Source: Elgaria multicarinata webbii
Taxonomy: Eukaryota > Chordata > Lepidosauria > Squamata > Anguidae
DNA length: 64,000 nucleotides
Assembly (NCBI RefSeq): GCF_023053635.1
Contig: NC_086177.1
Span: 97,126,001 to 97,190,000, forward strand
Direction: 5' to 3'
The position numbers and the translations under genes are program-made. Of the stretch, positions 10,673 through 23,600 are shown piece after piece; positions within the stretch are counted from its first letter, which is position 1, and each line of letters starts with the position of its first letter. The notes beneath the pieces are model-generated. The model worked only from the letters and a program-made list of their open reading frames with translations, made no database searches and was not told the origin of the DNA.

Positions 10673-11544
10673 AATGCTGGGATCAATAGGAGGATTTTTT
10701 ATTATTATTAAATTAATAAATAAAGCATTTATTATTGGGCTTCAAACCAAACACCACCAGTGTTACAAATTTCTGGACGTGAACCTGCTTGAGGAGACAT
10801 TAGCAATATACCCTAACCCTTTCTCAGTCTAAGCAAAACCTATTTCAAATCTAAACAGTTAACTTTGCAAGAGGAAGATCTGTGTTCACTTTTCTCAAGG
10901 CCACATGGGCTCCAGAAGGAAATACATAAATATTTACAAAACTGAAGCAAGAAATATTTTCCCAGGGTAGCTTTTCTCTTCAGAGCTTTATCGGGTCATG
11001 AAAGCTGGCATTTATTTCAAGCCAGAAGTTAACAGTTTATACTCTCATCTGCAGACTTCTGACACGGAAACAAGGCTGCCTTTTAACAAACTCACTGGGA
11101 CATGGACTTACGTTGCTCTAGAGGACAAGAGGCCGTATCTTGACTCACTGGTAGTAACAGCTCTCCATTTCCATTTGTTTGGATACAAAATAAACCTAGG
11201 GTCTGTCTATACGATGCCGCCTTGCCTACTCAATCCCCCAAAACCCCACAGCAGTGATGAGGTTATATGGCAGGAGTTAGCACAGACTATCCAGGCAGGA
11301 CAAATCACAGCACCGCTGTCAGACAGTGGTAATGGGAAGCAATTATCAGGGGACCGAAAACTGTGAAAACTTTTAATTTTTTTCTGGCAGCTCTGCACAA
11401 CTTTGAAAGCCTGCACAACTTTGAACGTTCATTGAATCTATGCAATATTCATCATAACTGCCCTTGCTTTCATCCTCCAGATTTTAATATTGCCATAGGG
11501 GCCATTATTAGGCTTGTTGAACCCCTATTTTATCTTATCCTCAC

Positions 11545-11670
11545 CCACCCCTGCTTTATCTTCACAACAACCCTGTTGTGGTCAGGCTGAGCGCTATTGA
11601 ATGGCTGAATGAGTAGGGATTTGAACTGGGGTCTCCCCAGTCCTGGTCATCCCAGTCCTCTATTCTTAAT
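11545..11670 (-). mobile_element. Old tRNA-type SINE fragment
   Basis: CTTCACAACAACCCTGTTG, then TTTGAACTGGGGTCTCCC, corresponds to the reverse complement of the Sauria-type SINE body and its B-box region. It is heavily diverged. Confidence 0.45.
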
Positions 11671-11806
11671 AAATAAATAAATACCGTGCTATCAAACCAC
11701 ATCAAATAGGCAGATGTGCCTTTTTTCTTTCTTTTTTAGTTGGGGAATAGATTTGCATCTTAGGCATCCGTGGTAGTATGCTGGCCCACTTCATTTATGT
11801 GTCATC

Positions 11807-11927
11807 AGCCTTTCCCAACCTGACACACTCCAGAAATTTTGGAGTACAACTCCCATCAGCCCCAGCCAGCATGGGCAATGGCCAGGAATGACAGAAGTTG
11901 TCATCCAAAACATCTGGGGAAGACAGG
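11807..11927. mobile_element. M4 MITE
   Basis: GCCTTTCCCAACCTGACAC, then ACTCCCATCAGCCCCAGCCAG, with a degraded inverted right half ending AAACATCTGGGG. Confidence 0.6.
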
Positions 11928-12042
11928 TTTATTGTAGCAATCGTCACTCAGCTTATAGAATCAATGAGCTGGCGAGAAATATAGGTAGTTGTGATGGTGA
12001 TTCTGCCCCCTCAACCCTGCCCCACCGTCCCTAAATGGCATC

Positions 12043-12162
12043 AATGGGTTGGATCCAGAGTGAATTAATTGCACTTGATTCCCTTGGATTTCAATGAGGC
12101 TTAAGTTGAAGTCATGACTAAGTCATCCCACTCATTTTAATGGGACCGAAGTTCAACTAACT
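12043..12162. mobile_element. M9-type palindromic repeat, worn
   Basis: GGATTTCAATGAGGCTTAAG and the inverted TTTTAATGGGACCGAAGTTC flank a GTCATGACTAAG centre, as in 20028-20240. Confidence 0.4.
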
Positions 12163-12391
12163 CAGGAATTCAAGTTTCACATGGAAAATTGCAAATGCTC
12201 CAACTTGTCTCTGGAGAGTCCCTATTTTCTGGCATGGGTCCTTGGTAAATCATTATCCCTAAATTTCCCTCTTTAGGGGACATACTGAGAGTAGAGTACC
12301 ATTTAAAAATCATGTCCATGTGTACATTGAAGGCTGCGGGCATTATACTGAATTGGACCAAAAGTCTACTACTCTTTCCAGATGAGACTTT

Positions 12392-13250
12392 TCATAGAAT
12401 CATAGAATCATAGAATAGCAGAGTTGGAAGGGGCCTACAAGGCCATCAAGTCCAACCCCCTGCTCAATGCAGGAATCCACCCTAAAGCATCCCTGACAGA
12501 TGGTTGTCCAGCTCCCTCTTGAAGGCCTCTAGTGTGGGAGAGCCCACAACCTCCCTAGGTAACTGATTCCATTGTCGTACTGCTCTAACAGTCAGGAAGT
12601 TTTTCCTGATGTCCAGCTGGAATCTGGCTTCCTTTAACTTGAGCCCATTATTCCGTGTCCTGCACTCTGGGAGGATCGAGAAGAGATCCTGGCCCTCCTC
12701 TGTATGACAACTTTTTAAGTATTTGAAGAGTGCTATCATGTCTCCCCTCAATCTTCTCTTCTCCAGGCTAAACATGCCCAGTTCTTTCAGTCTCTCTTCA
12801 TAGGGCTTTGTTTCCAGACCCCTGATCATCCTGGTTGCCCTCTTCTGAACACGCTCCAGCTTGTCTGCATCCTTCTTGAATTGTGGAGCCCAGAACTGGA
12901 CACAATACTCTAGATGAGGCCTAACCAGGGCCGAATAGAGAGGAACCAGTACCTCACGTGATTTGGAAGCTATACTTCTATTAATGCAGCCCAAAATAGC
13001 ATTTGCCTTTCTTGCAGCCATATCACACTGTTGGCTCATATTCAGCTTGCGATCTACAACAATTCCAAGATCCTTTTCGTTTGTAGTATTGCTGAGCCAA
13101 GTATCCCCCATCTTGTAACTGTGCATTTAGTTTCTATTTCCTAGATGTAGAACTTGGCATTTATCCCTATTAAATTTCATTCTGTTGTTTTCAGCCCAGC
13201 ACTCCAGCCTATCAAGATCACTTTGAAATTTGTTTCTGTCTTCCAAGGTA
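12392..13250 (-). mobile_element. CR1 LINE, 3' part of ORF2 and 3' end
   Basis: Read on the - strand, this is the C-terminal part of a CR1 reverse-transcriptase ORF (order: KFNRDKCQVLHLG, DLGIVVDRKLNMS, YSALVRPHLEYCVQFWAP, LERVQKRATRMIRGLE). The 3' UTR is short and ends in the diagnostic CR1 octamer repeat (ATTCTATG)n at 12392-12416. An open stretch of 214 codons (13126-12482) is preceded by a single in-frame stop, with homologous codons continuing beyond it. So this is a 5'-truncated but rather young copy. Confidence 0.92.
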
Positions 13251-13297
13251 TTTTAATGTGCATTCACCCTGCATCTCTCACAGAATTTTAAGGGGGG

Positions 13298-13403
13298 CTT
13301 TCCAGATGGTGCCACCCTCCACTTGTAACCTTTCATACTGCCTGGGGCTGATGGGATTTGAAATCCCGTACATGGGAGGGCACCAGATTGGAGAAGGCTG
13401 GCC
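13298..13403. mobile_element. M4 MITE
   Basis: Left half TTCCAGATGGTGCCACCCTCC; right half GAGGGCACCAGATTGGAGA followed by AGGCTGG. Confidence 0.55.
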
Positions 13404-13507
13404 TTAGAAATCTACATTTTTAAGCTTTTCATGGGGAAAAGACTAGCAAGCAAGAGTATGACTGAAAGGTGAACTAGGAAGGTGCAATTGAAGGTGCAAT
13501 TCTTTTA

Positions 13508-13621
13508 TTGAAGGTGGAATTCTATGCATGTTTAGACAGGAAAAAAGGCCTACAACTCCCAGCATACTGGGAGTTGCAGGACTTTTTTTTTCCTATCTAA
13601 CTGTGCATAGCATTGTGCCCT
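13508..13621. mobile_element. M5 palindromic MITE
   Basis: TTCTATGCATGTTTAGACAG ... CTACAACTCCCAGCATAC, then its mirror ending GCATAGCATTGTGCCC. Arms of about 55 bp with a very short spacer. Confidence 0.65.
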
Positions 13622-13739
13622 GACTTCATTAAGTTGTTCCCTTACTTTTCAGATATGGAACAAGGAACACTGTTAGAGCGAAATCTTATGCATGTTTATG
13701 TACTGAAGAAGTCAGTTCAATTGTGTTCAGTGGGGTACT

Positions 13740-13930
13740 GGTGACAGGAAAGTGTCCTCCATCACACCTGAGGGCAGCAGGCTAGCTCAGGGGGCACATG
13801 GTACACACAGCTCTGTCCTCCAACACCTCACCACTCTTCGCCCCACAGCATCTACTGCCTCAGGTGGCCACCTTACCCTGCCTCAGGACTGGTATTAAGG
13901 ACAGGCATGGTTTGGCCCACACCTAGGCCC
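13740..13930 (-). mobile_element. Repeat S (reverse), joined to the start of repeat R
   Basis: CACCTGAGGGCAGCAGGCTAG matches the reverse S copy at about 1420-1440. From about 13898 the text changes to the R start (CAGGCATGGTTTGGCCC). Confidence 0.4.
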
Positions 13931-13932
13931 AC

Positions 13933-14252
13933 ATATGAAAAGGAGGACAGGGCTCCTGTATCTTTAACAGTTGCATTAAAAAGGGAATTTCAGCATGTGT
14001 CATTTGTATATATGGACAACCTAGTGAAATTTCTTCTTCATCACAGCAGTTAAAGCTGCAGGTTCCTTACCCTCTTTTAAATCTGGTCACTCTAGTATAG
14101 CTCCTGCAGCTTTAACTGTTGTGATGGAGAGGAAATTTCACCAGGTTCTCCATATATACAAATGATACCTGCTGAAATTCCCTTCTCTGTGCAACTGTTA
14201 AAGATACAGGAGCCTGTCCTCCTTTTCATATGGTCACCCTACCCATACCCCA
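13933..14252. mobile_element. M1 MITE inserted in repeat R
   Basis: From CATATGAAAAGGAGGACAGG to CATATGGTCACCCTA. It contains the four inverted modules typical of M1 (TTTAACAGTTG, CACAACAGTTAAAGCTG and complements). Repeat R text resumes on the right. Confidence 0.8.
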
Positions 14253-14401
14253 GCAGGGGGGCCTGAACTTCCTTCTCCTCTTCACCCTTGTGAGTTGCTT
14301 GTTCATCTGCCCCAGACAATGGTGGTGGTGAGGAGGAGGAGGAGATGCCACTGCCTACTTGCTCGCTAGCTCTGCCTGTCAACCAAGCAAGTGGCAACAA
14401 T

Positions 14402-14458
14402 GAGGAGGAGGAGGAGGAGGAGGAGGAGGAGGAGGAGGAGGAGGAGGAGGAGGAGGAA
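14402..14458. repeat. (AGG)n microsatellite
   Basis: About 19 uninterrupted GAG/AGG triplets expanded from a GGAGGAGG stretch inside repeat R. The poly-Ser/poly-Leu open frames on the - strand here are products of this repeat. Confidence 0.95.
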
Positions 14459-14522
14459 TATAACACCTAGAGAATAAGGGCGGTGAGAGTGCAGCCTCAT
14501 TGAGAGATGGGGCCCATTGGAA

Positions 14523-14835
14523 GCGTGACCGTCTGAAAATGAGGACAGGGCTCCTGTATCTTTAACAGTTATGATGAAGACACCAGGTGTCATTTGTATA
14601 TATGGAGAACCTGGTGAAATTCCCTCTTCATCACAACAGTTAAAGCGCAGGAGCTATACTAGAGTGACCAGATTTAAAAGAGGGCAGGGCATCTGCAGCT
14701 TTAACTGTTGTGATGAAGAGGGTATTTCACCAGGTTCTCCATATATACAAATGACACCTGCTGAAATTCCTTTTTCTATACAACCGTTCAAGATACAGGA
14801 GCCCTGTCCTCCTTTCCATATGGTCACCCTATAGT
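14523..14835. mobile_element. Second M1 MITE inserted in repeat R
   Basis: It starts GTGACCGTCTGAAAATGAGG and ends CCATATGGTCACCCTATA. Repeat R continues after it (TCTTGCCCAAAGACCCTC), so the same R copy carries two M1 insertions about 270 bp apart. Confidence 0.8.
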
Positions 14836-15184
14836 ATCTTGCCCAAAGACCCTCAAAATCCGGAGCCCACACTGCTCCATTTAATGGTAGGGCCGGCCCT
14901 GCTTCAGCGTGTATCATATTGCAGCCTCTGCGTGTATACTCAGAAGTGAATTCCACTATCGTCAAAGGGGCTTACTCTTTCGTATGTTTAGAATTCCAGC
15001 CTTAATGCTTCGCCTCTTATATTTCCCCAGTGAAGTCGAAACACGTCAGAAATTGGCCCTGGCCTTTTCCTGGGAGGCGAACACAAAGCAGAGGCAGGCT
15101 TATGCATTCAAGGCATCTCTTCTGGTCTGTGCACTTAGTTATTTCACAGCCAACAGATAAACTTTAATAAACAACTGTCACCGC

Positions 15185-15192
15185 TGTATAAA
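15185..15192 (+). promoter_or_regulatory. TATA-like box upstream of COLEC10
   Basis: TATAAATA lies 220 bp before the COLEC10 start codon. It could place a transcription start near 15215 with a 5' UTR of about 190 bases. No other promoter support is visible, and an upstream non-coding exon as in human transcripts is possible. Confidence 0.25.
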
Positions 15193-15404
15193 TATACTGC
15201 ACAACGTATGATCTGTGCTGCGAAGTAAAAAAAAAAAAAAATGCTCCATGAGGGCTTCTTCAGTGCCTTTCCTTTATTTAGCTCTAATCAAGTGGGATCT
15301 TCGATTTAGTTTGCTCTCCAGAGTTATATGGGAAATCTTCTTTTAGCGATTATTAAGGCTGCAACAACGAAGGGCATTTCCTGTGGAGCTGAACGGCGAG
15401 CAGC

Positions 15405-15540
15405 ATGAAGAAGCCACTTTGGAAAGACGAAACCTTCCTATTGCTGTTTCTCGTCCTAGTTCAGGCTTTTGGTTTGGATGATGACAACCGGCCAGCCACA
15501 GAGGTCTGCTCGACTCACACCATTTTACCAGGACCCAAAG
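15405..15540 (+). CDS. COLEC10: COLEC10 exon 1: signal peptide, N-terminus, first collagen triplet
   Basis: The start ATG is in context GGCGAGCAGCATGA. A basic start (MKKPLWKDE) is followed by a hydrophobic core (FLLLFLVLVQAF), with likely cleavage after G23 or L24. The segment DDDNRPATEVCSTHTILPG closely parallels human LDIDSRPTAEVCATHTISPG. The exon ends in phase 1 at the donor GTGAGG (15541). Confidence 0.95.
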
Positions 15541-17556
15541 GTGAGGCATCCGATAGGTAAACATCCTTGCAATAGGTAAAGAGGTTTTATGTGCTTCAGG
15601 GGAAATGGACACATGATTTATTATCCCTTTCCCCCACCCCCAAGAAATCTTATGCCATAGGAGTGGGAAAGTAAGGTTGCCAACTTTTCAGCTGGCTCCT
15701 GTAGCTGTGACTTTAACGGCATCTTATTGGGTTGCCTTTGGAAGCTGATCCTTTTTCTCTCCGGAAAGTGAAAAGCTTCACCTATGGGTTTTTTGCACAT
15801 CAAGGTACAGGTAAAGCAGCATGGGGAACCTGCGTACCTTTAAATGTTGCTGGACTCCAATTCCCATCAAACACAGCAGCATGGCCAATGGTCAGGGATG
15901 ATGGAATCACAGATTCCCCACTCATCCATTAAAGGCACAAGAAAAGCCCAAGTTTTTTGGCTAGTCATTTGGCAGCCCTTGTGGGGAACTGATTTACGTT
16001 GTAAGCTGAGAAATGGTGATTCATTCAATGATTAATTCAAATATCAGTTGCATAAATTACTGCTATTAATCAATGCACTTTATGATCTAGGCATTTAATC
16101 TATCTAGGTGCAGAGATCACAGATAAAAGGAGCTTACAGTGAAATGATGATGGAGCAGGAAAAGGGTGCACCATTGTTTGGGTTGAGAAGCTTAAGTGTT
16201 TTGCAAAGGAAATTAATCTTTTAGCATCAGAGAGGCTAAAGAAGTGTACAAGACCACTAATCTCTGTCCCACATTGCCTGGCTTCCATCTGTGTTTCCAC
16301 AATAAAGCAACAGTATGGTATAATGGTTAGAGTGTTTGTCTAGACTGAAATCCCTGCTCAGCTATGAAGCTCAATTGGTGGCCCCTGTGGATCAATATCC
16401 CAGAACATAATCTACCTCACAGGATTGTTGTCCAGCTAAAATACTGCTCTAGGCAGAATGGGAGGGATGCCCATAAAGACGGAAGTTATGCATTAGTCAA
16501 GCCTTCCCCAAAGTGGTCCCCTTCAGATGTTTTGGACTACAATTCTCAGCATTCTTGACTATTGACCATGTTAGCCAGAGCTGATAGGAGTTGATGTCCT
16601 AAACATCTGGAAGGCACCAGATTGGGGAAGGCTGCATTCGTCTCGATATCAACCAACAGATATCCCCTACATACAAACTTTAGCTCATTTCATATTTCAA
16701 AACTTATCTGCACACTAAGCAATTCTATTGGTCAGGGGGTGTTTAAAACACCCACATGGTGAACTGCTCGTGTGAACTGCTTCTTGTGTGGAACTTTACC
16801 TCTATAATTCCATCAAGCGGTCCCTACCTGGGTAGATGCCCCTTTGAACTTGGCCTAGGTGCTGGGTTACATTGTTCTCTTGTACCTGTAGGTTTGATGC
16901 ACTTCTAAGACCAGTGCCGGAATCCAGCACCCTAGGGCAACTGCCTGTGCCCCAGTATGACCCATCAACATCTGCCCTGTCCCACCCCAGTGAGCAGCTA
17001 CAAGCCACCATTTTAAATAGCTCAGAATGCCCTGCTGCTTAAGATGCTCCAAGGGATTGTGGGAATTTTTAATGTTGGCTTATTACTAGATAAAATTGTA
17101 GCTAGAAGGGCCCCAGGGAGGGAATTTTGCCTAGGGAAGGGGTGGGCAACTTGTGGCCCTCCACATATTTTGGCCTACAACTCCCATCAGCCCTGCTGGC
17201 TAGGGCTGATGGGAGTTGTAGGCCAAAACCACTGGAGGGCCACAAGTTGCCCACCCCTGGCCAACGCTTCCTCAAACTTGGAGAACATCACATGGACAGT
17301 GTTTTGAGAAGAATTGTACTAAAAATTCTTCAAGCTGTTTAAGTAGACTCCAAATCCAGCCCAGCCAGCTCCTATCATCCCCAAGCATTGTTCATGTTTG
17401 TTGGGGCTGATGGGAGTTTAAACCCAACAACATCCAGGAGCAAAGGTTCGTCACCCAATTTTAAAAGGAGATGTCAGGGATTGCAATTGGAATCTTGTGC
17501 ATGCAAAGCATGCGTTCTACAACTGTACCGTGGCTAGTTTCCAACAGGGCCAAATG

Positions 17557-17602
<46 letters not shown>

Positions 17603-20600
17603 TTCCAAGTGAATTAATAAATGGGTGATCATAAATGGGACACTTCAATACACTCATGGGGGCACTCTCAGTTTTAGATTGTAAGCTCCTTGCAGCAGGG
17701 ACTGTCTTTGGTTTACATTATTCTGTGAAGTGCCATACTAGCCAAGGAAATACATCCCCAAATCCAGCATTTACATTGTACGCTGGACATACACATCATC
17801 CATTTTTGCCCAAGCCAGCCCTGATTTCCATGCATTCAGCCAGAAGTTATGGTTGTGATAAAGAAAGTCACCGGCTGAAATCATATTGCATGGATTACGC
17901 AGGCCACATCTGATTATTTCAATGGCCTGTGCTGGTTTTAAAAGTCAGTTCTTTGATAGGAGTAGATGAGTTAATGCTGAATAAAAAGGATCAACACAGC
18001 ACCACTTGCTTAATGGATATTCAAGCCTGCCCCCTGGTGGCCATGATTGACAACTGTGCTGTTGAGAATAGTTTGTTGTTGTTTATTCATGTTCAGTCGC
18101 TTCCGACTCTTCGTGACTTCATGGACCAGCCCACGCCAGAGCTTTCTGTCGGCTGTCACCACCCCTAGCTCCCCCAAGGTCAAGTCTGTCACCTCCAGAA
18201 TATCATCCATCCATCTTGCCCTTGGTCAGCCCCTCTTCCTTTTGCCTTCCACTTTCCCTAGCATCAGCCTCTTCTCCAGGGTGTCCTGTCTTCTCATTAT
18301 GTGGCCAAAGTACTTCAGTTTTGCCTTTAATACCCTTCCCTCAAGTGAGCAGTCTGGCTTTATTTCCTGGAGTATGGACTGGTTTGATCTTCTTGCAGTC
18401 CAAGGCACTCTCAGAATTTTCCTCCAACAACACAGTTCAAAAGCATCTATCTTCCTTCGCTCAGCTTTCCTTGTAGGGACAGCTATATTCCTATATAATA
18501 TGTGCCATGCTGACTTCTTACAGGCAAGGACTCCTTTTTCTTCTGGAGCTTTTGTTCAGACTCAGATGAAATCATGATGAATTTCCTGTCAAATAAAATA
18601 ATTCCTTATAAGGTGAATTCTCCTGGTTTGGTGTTCCTTTGTACATTAGCCACAAAGGAAACTCACTTTAGTGTACACATTATTTATGTATGATATTGAT
18701 CCCCTGATCTTCTTCCATGATAGAGTTCCAGGTGGCATGTATAAGCTTGCCAAGCTGTTCCCCTATCCAGGGATTGACCAGATCAAGACATTTTGTTGAA
18801 GGACCGCCTCTTTCCATAAGTACTTACCCATGCCAGGGTCAGGGTCAAGAGTAAACATGGTTGGGCACCTTCCAAGGGCCCACACCCTAGGAGGGACCCA
18901 CTGACAAGGACCTCCTAGACCTGCTCTTCCTCTTCACCATGACAACCTGCTGGGTCCCCTGCCTCTCGCTCTGGCCCAGATGATGGTGGTGATGAGGAGA
19001 AGCAGCAGCATCACTCCTTGCTCACTGCCGCTCTGCGAGTCAAACAAGCAACTGTCAACAATGGAGAAGGAGGTTGAGGAGCAATAAAACATAGTGACAA
19101 TGACAATGAGAAAGTAGACTCACTGAGAGATGGAGCCCGTTGAGGGTGTCTGTCCCAAGGGCCATCAAAAACCTAGAGCCAGCACTGATCTGTACCTTAA
19201 GATCTTCAGTGGAAGGCTTTCTGCAGATGTCCCTGCCATCTAAGGGGAGGGGAGGGAGTGGCTTCCAGGGAGAGTTGCAGGTACTTTAATTGGAGATGCT
19301 GGTACCTTCTGCCTGAAAGAAATGTGCTCTTCCATTGAGTTATGATTCCTGGTGATGCTGGTGGGTGACTTTAGACCCTGGACCTAATGGTCTTATGGGG
19401 GCTGCCTTTAGATAGCCTTGTGTATTACACAACGAACATTTCTCTTCACCACCATTCCATGCTTTGCTACTGTTTCCATGTTACTTATATGTTAGGGCCA
19501 AACTAAATGTCCTCCTAAACACACATAGCTCCATTACTTTCCTACTCTCCTATAAATTGCAACCCCAGTTTGGATTGGGAGCATCGAAGAAGCAGGTTGA
19601 AGCTTTCTCCCAACCCACATATTTTCATCCCAAAATTACAGTCACACAGCCATGTGGGGATTAAAAGGGAGGGGGACCTATGTGGAATTTTGAGAGGAAA
19701 TGGGAGGGGCTTAAACACTCCTCTCCCAAAGTGCTATGGATCTAATTCGAATTGGGGGTCACCTCTGGATTACTGGTTGCTGGAGGACAACAGTAGAAGT
19801 GAGCTAATGGCCCTGTTTGGAAGACACCTGAAACCACGGCTTTAACCATGGTGAATAAGGCTTTTTGCCTTATTCACCATGGTTGAAGCCATGGTTTAAG
19901 GTGTCTTCTGAACAGGGCCACTGCCTTCATCTCCTCAGTGTGAGCTTCCCGAAGGTTGGCCCTGAGGGAAGCAAGATGCTAGACTAGATAGGCTTTTGGA
20001 CTGATCCAGCAAGGCTCTTAATAGGTTAGATCCAGATTTAGTTGTACACCCATTGAAATTAATGGGACTTGTTAGTCATGACTAACTGTGGGGGGGGGGG
20101 GGCTACGCTACTGCTTTAAAGCGCTTTATAACAGTTTTGACAACTGTTGGGGCCCAGGACACACTGCATATAGTTTTCAAAGCACTTCCCATTAATTTCA
20201 ATAGGTCTACTCACAGTAGGACTAAAACTGGATCCAGTCCCTTATTTTGGTTGAATGGGTTTTGGTCAACTTAAAGACTAATTAATTTAGTAGGCAGAGA
20301 CCACTTTGTCAGATGCATGACATCATCACCACCACCACCCAAAAACGTGTGAATGCCACAAGAAACATCTCCATGTTAATAACGCCCCAAGACTCCTTGT
20401 TGGTTTTGCTTCAATGGGCCAATGCAGCCACCCCTTTAGAACACATAGAACAAGTCGCACTGTTGTTTCAAGTAGTATCCAAGTTGCAACTGGCAGTGTC
20501 CTTGCTGAACCTTCTCGCGGCTATAGGGAACTTCGAAGACATATTGAAGTAATTGCAAGATCGGTTCACCATGTCAAAAACCAGCCAAATGGAGTGGGGG

Positions 20601-23600
20601 AAATAAATGAGCTCAAGAAGGGTTGATGGGAACTTCAAAAGGATTTGAACTGGGCCCTAAGTGTTGAGTAACTGGAATGGACGGTAATTTAAAGGACAAT
20701 AATGAAGTGATGTGGTGTCTTTGGAAAGTTCCCCTTTCATTATTCTAACAAATGTTAATTATAAACTCCTCGACATCAGCCAGCGCCTTTGAGCCCTGTT
20801 TCTTGTGGTCACCACTGCTGCTGCCCATCTTCCAGACCTAATAATTGTACTTGCGTAAGTTCTCTTTCTGGAAATTGAAACTGCCACATTCTGAGCTCCG
20901 GGCTGGAGATGTAGAAAGTCCTTGCCACATCCTCAAGGCTGGCTGAACAGCTGTCCCTGCCATCTTTATAACCTCCTCTTTCTCTTCAGGGCCCTGTATT
21001 TGTAGTCTTACTTCTCGATGCTTAAAAAAAATAATCAAAATCCAGATTCTGTGCCAAGGTATCTGCCATTTAAAAAGCCAAATCTGCAACCTGCATTATT
21101 TATATATGTTGGCAGGTTTTCTTTTGTTTTGCACCATTAATTCTGCTTTCACTAGCTAGAGAGAGGTGCAAAGAGCAATGCTAAACAATGAGAGCCAGTG
21201 TGGTGTAGTGGCTAAAGTGTTGGACTGGGAGTCGGGAGATCCGGGTTCTAGTCCCCACTCAGCCATGGAAACCTACTGGGTGACTTTGGGCCAGTCACAC
21301 ACTTTCAGCCCAACCTACCTCATAGGGTTGTTGTTGTTGTGAGGATAAAATGGAGAGGAGGAGGAGGATTATGTACGTCACCTTGGGTTCCGTGGAGGAA
21401 AAAAGGTGGGATATAAATGCAATAATTAATAAATAAATATGCGAAAGATCACATTTACAGCTAACTGGAGGAAAACAGGGGGGAGAGGAACGTGGCAGCT
21501 GGCTCTCCTCCCTCTGAGCTCACTCTGGCTGCCCCATTCCTCTCCCCCCTCCAGTTTTTTTTAATTTTTAATCTTTAGATGTGAACCTTCGCATCTAAAG
21601 ATTAAAAAAAAAACACCAGGAGGGAGAAAGGAACAGGGCAGCCAGAGCGAGCTCAGAAGGAGGAGAGCCGGCTGCCCTGTTCCTCCCTGCTCCCCGGTGC
21701 TCCAGGAAGCGACAGCTGACTCCATGCTGCCCCGTTCCTCTCCCCCCCCCCTCAATCCTTTAAAATGTATCACTGTGGAACCCGGAGCTCCCTGTCTGCC
21801 CCCTTCCCCCTTTAATTGTTTTTTTCTTGAAAAGGCGTGTGGAGCCTGGCTCCGAGCTAAAAAAGGCAGGGTAAGTCCCCAACTTTTTTAGCATGGAGCT
21901 TTGGGGCTTTGCCCCTGGATCCCTTCAGAGAGGCAGCTGCGTTGTGTAGATCACCAGCCACCACTCCGAAGCTACCCTGGGGCAAAGCGCCCGTGTAGAG
22001 GAGCCCCTTATTCTAGAACCTAAAATTTCATCATACATCACTTTCAAGCATATTTTCTATGAGGGCTATAAAAGGAGAGAGCGGGAGAGAGAGAGAGAGG
22101 AGAGTTTTAAGAAGCTGAATTCTGTGGCCAGTTCCACAGTTTCTGCAGGACTGATGTCAATAGTTGGCATTCATGAGCAAAACTAGAACCCTGGCATGGT
22201 GCACTGCTGATGAAGCACTGAACTGCTGAAACACCTTTCCTCCAATTTGCTGCTTCAAGCAGTGCCTGGCAGCTGGATCTAGGGGCTATTTAAATTCCCC
22301 ACAATGCCCCAGAGCAATGCTACATCAGGGGATTGTGGGAAATCAAAATGGTGGCTAGATCCAGCCGTCCAGTGCTGCTCAAAATGCCACTGCCACCATG
22401 GATGCCTTCTGCTAGCAAGCTCACCAGCGCCCACCAATGGAGGAGGGCACTAGAGAAACCTTTGCCTAACCCTCCCCCCCCCGCCCCAAATCTGGAGCTG
22501 GCTCTGCTTTTCTGTCTCCTTGCAGGTCCGAAGTATACATACAGCCCTGCAGACATGATAGTGCCACCTTTTTGTTGTGAACAGAGCATTTGTGCCTTTC
22601 AGAGCCTGCAGAAATGAAGCAGCAAAGCTTTTCCTCAGCACTGAGATGCAGAGAGAGGGGAGGATACTGTGGTTGCCCATTATACAACTTTGAAAAGCAC
22701 AGCAACTCTGTCCCTAAAAAAATGATGACATCCTAAGTTGGCATCTCTGGGAACGAAGCCAATGATGCAAAGCATTACGGAGTAGACTCGCTTGCAAATA
22801 TCTCATCATAACTCTGTTTCGGCAGCAGTTCATACTGGCAGGAATAAATCTAGGCCAGCCTTCCCAAACCTGATGCCCTCCAGATGTGTTGGACTACAAA
22901 TCCTATCTTCCCAGCCATCATGGTTGCTGGGGATGATGAGAGTTGTGGTGCCCTCCAGACTTGGAAAATTGCTCTAAGCATGAAGATCGGTGTCTAATGA
23001 AACTAAGGGAGCAATCCTACGCGTGATTAGACATTAAAAGAAATCCTACAATTCCCAGCATGTCAGAGCCAGCCATGCTTGCTGGGGCATGCTGGGAGTT
23101 GTAGGAGTTTTTTTCTGTCTAAGAATGCATAGGATTGTGCCCTACAAGAAACTTCAGCTATTTCCTGGCATAGTGATAAAACCATAAGGAGAGTTTCGTA
23201 GCAATGGAAGAGGAGCCCCCTTGGATTAGAACAATGGGCCTTCTGGTACTGCACCTTGTTTCCTAGAGCAACCAACAATTTGTTACCTTCCATTTATATC
23301 CAGCCTTTCCTCCAAGGAGTTCAAATCAGTGTACATACTCACCCTCTATGTTATTCGTACGACATCGCTGTGACATAGGTCAGGCTGGCAGAGGGTGTCT
23401 GGCTCAAGATCACCTTTGTGAGCTTCATGGCGGAGGGCTTCTCTACATGAGTGATTTATTACACGCACATTATTGGTCACTCAAGGAAGTTAGCGGGTCT
23501 TTACATGACGTCAACAACATCCAGGGCACCTCCCGTTGTTTATGACTTTTATCCAGCTTTCAAAAAGATCAGAGATAATGCGAAAAGCAGTGCTATTCCA

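Noticed and set aside
14239-14593. Poly-Ser and poly-Leu proteins
   Set aside because: Translations of the (AGG)n microsatellite.
1-15400. TNFRSF11B exons expected from human synteny
   Set aside because: No cysteine-rich TNFR repeat or death-domain-like sequence was seen on the - strand; the gene probably lies further left.
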